Source: an uncultured Rhodospirillales bacterium
GTDB taxonomy: Bacteria > Pseudomonadota > Alphaproteobacteria > CACIAM-22H2
Assembly (NCBI GenBank): GCA_937926175.1
Contig: CALANV010000041.1
Location: 1-13,772 of the forward strand
Direction: 5' to 3'
DNA: 13,772 nucleotides
Under the pieces are notes generated by a model that saw only the letters and a list, made by a program, of their open reading frames with translations, was not told the origin of the DNA and made no database searches. Both the position numbers and the translations under genes were made by a program. Positions 13,697 through 13,772 of the stretch are shown here, in pieces (within the stretch, counting starts at the first letter, position 1; each line of letters opens with the position of its first letter).

Positions 13697-13772
<76 letters not shown>

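Overview
The window is a GC-rich stretch of bacterial chromosome. The gene order and protein relatives point to an alphaproteobacterium, most likely of the Rhodospirillales type. The diagnostic block runs dcd, murA, DUF2948, hisG (short form), hisD, UPF0262, low-molecular-weight phosphatase, infA, maf, short RNase E/G, yacG, tRNA-Phe. I recall this order from alphaproteobacterial genomes but did not search for it. I see no insertion sequence, phage gene or CRISPR array.

Left part (1-3342), accessory-looking. The window opens inside an 18-bp tandem array (1-126) whose variation has codon periodicity. A gene-poor stretch with one strong hairpin follows. Next is a leftward FAD-dependent amino-acid/amine oxidase (478-1827). 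A 361-bp divergent spacer carries a candidate promoter and a 7-bp-arm inverted repeat. It separates the oxidase from a rightward metallo-beta-lactamase-fold protein of the Blh/ETHE1 persulfide dioxygenase type (2189-3100).

Middle part (3343-9851), mostly housekeeping and all rightward. It starts with a DUF924 protein with an unusual basic N-terminal extension, then dCTP deaminase (dcd). The murA run follows: MurA for peptidoglycan precursors, overlapped by a GTG-started DUF2948 gene. HisG and HisD, the first and last enzymes of histidine synthesis, overlap by 11 bp. UPF0262 and a phosphatase follow with gaps of 2 and 9 bp. A promoter-like element and an intrinsic-terminator-like hairpin sit between the DUF2948 gene and hisG.

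Right part (9966-13772). A 431-residue acidic protein lacking Lys, Cys, Trp and Tyr, with calcium-binding-like loops, is lodged between the phosphatase gene and infA. It looks like a type I secreted protein and is the most unusual item here. Then come infA (translation initiation), maf (nucleotide sanitation or septum control), a short RNase E/G overlapping maf by ATGA, and yacG (GyrI-type zinc protein). The window closes with a complete tRNA-Phe(GAA), CCA encoded, behind a good sigma-70-like promoter.
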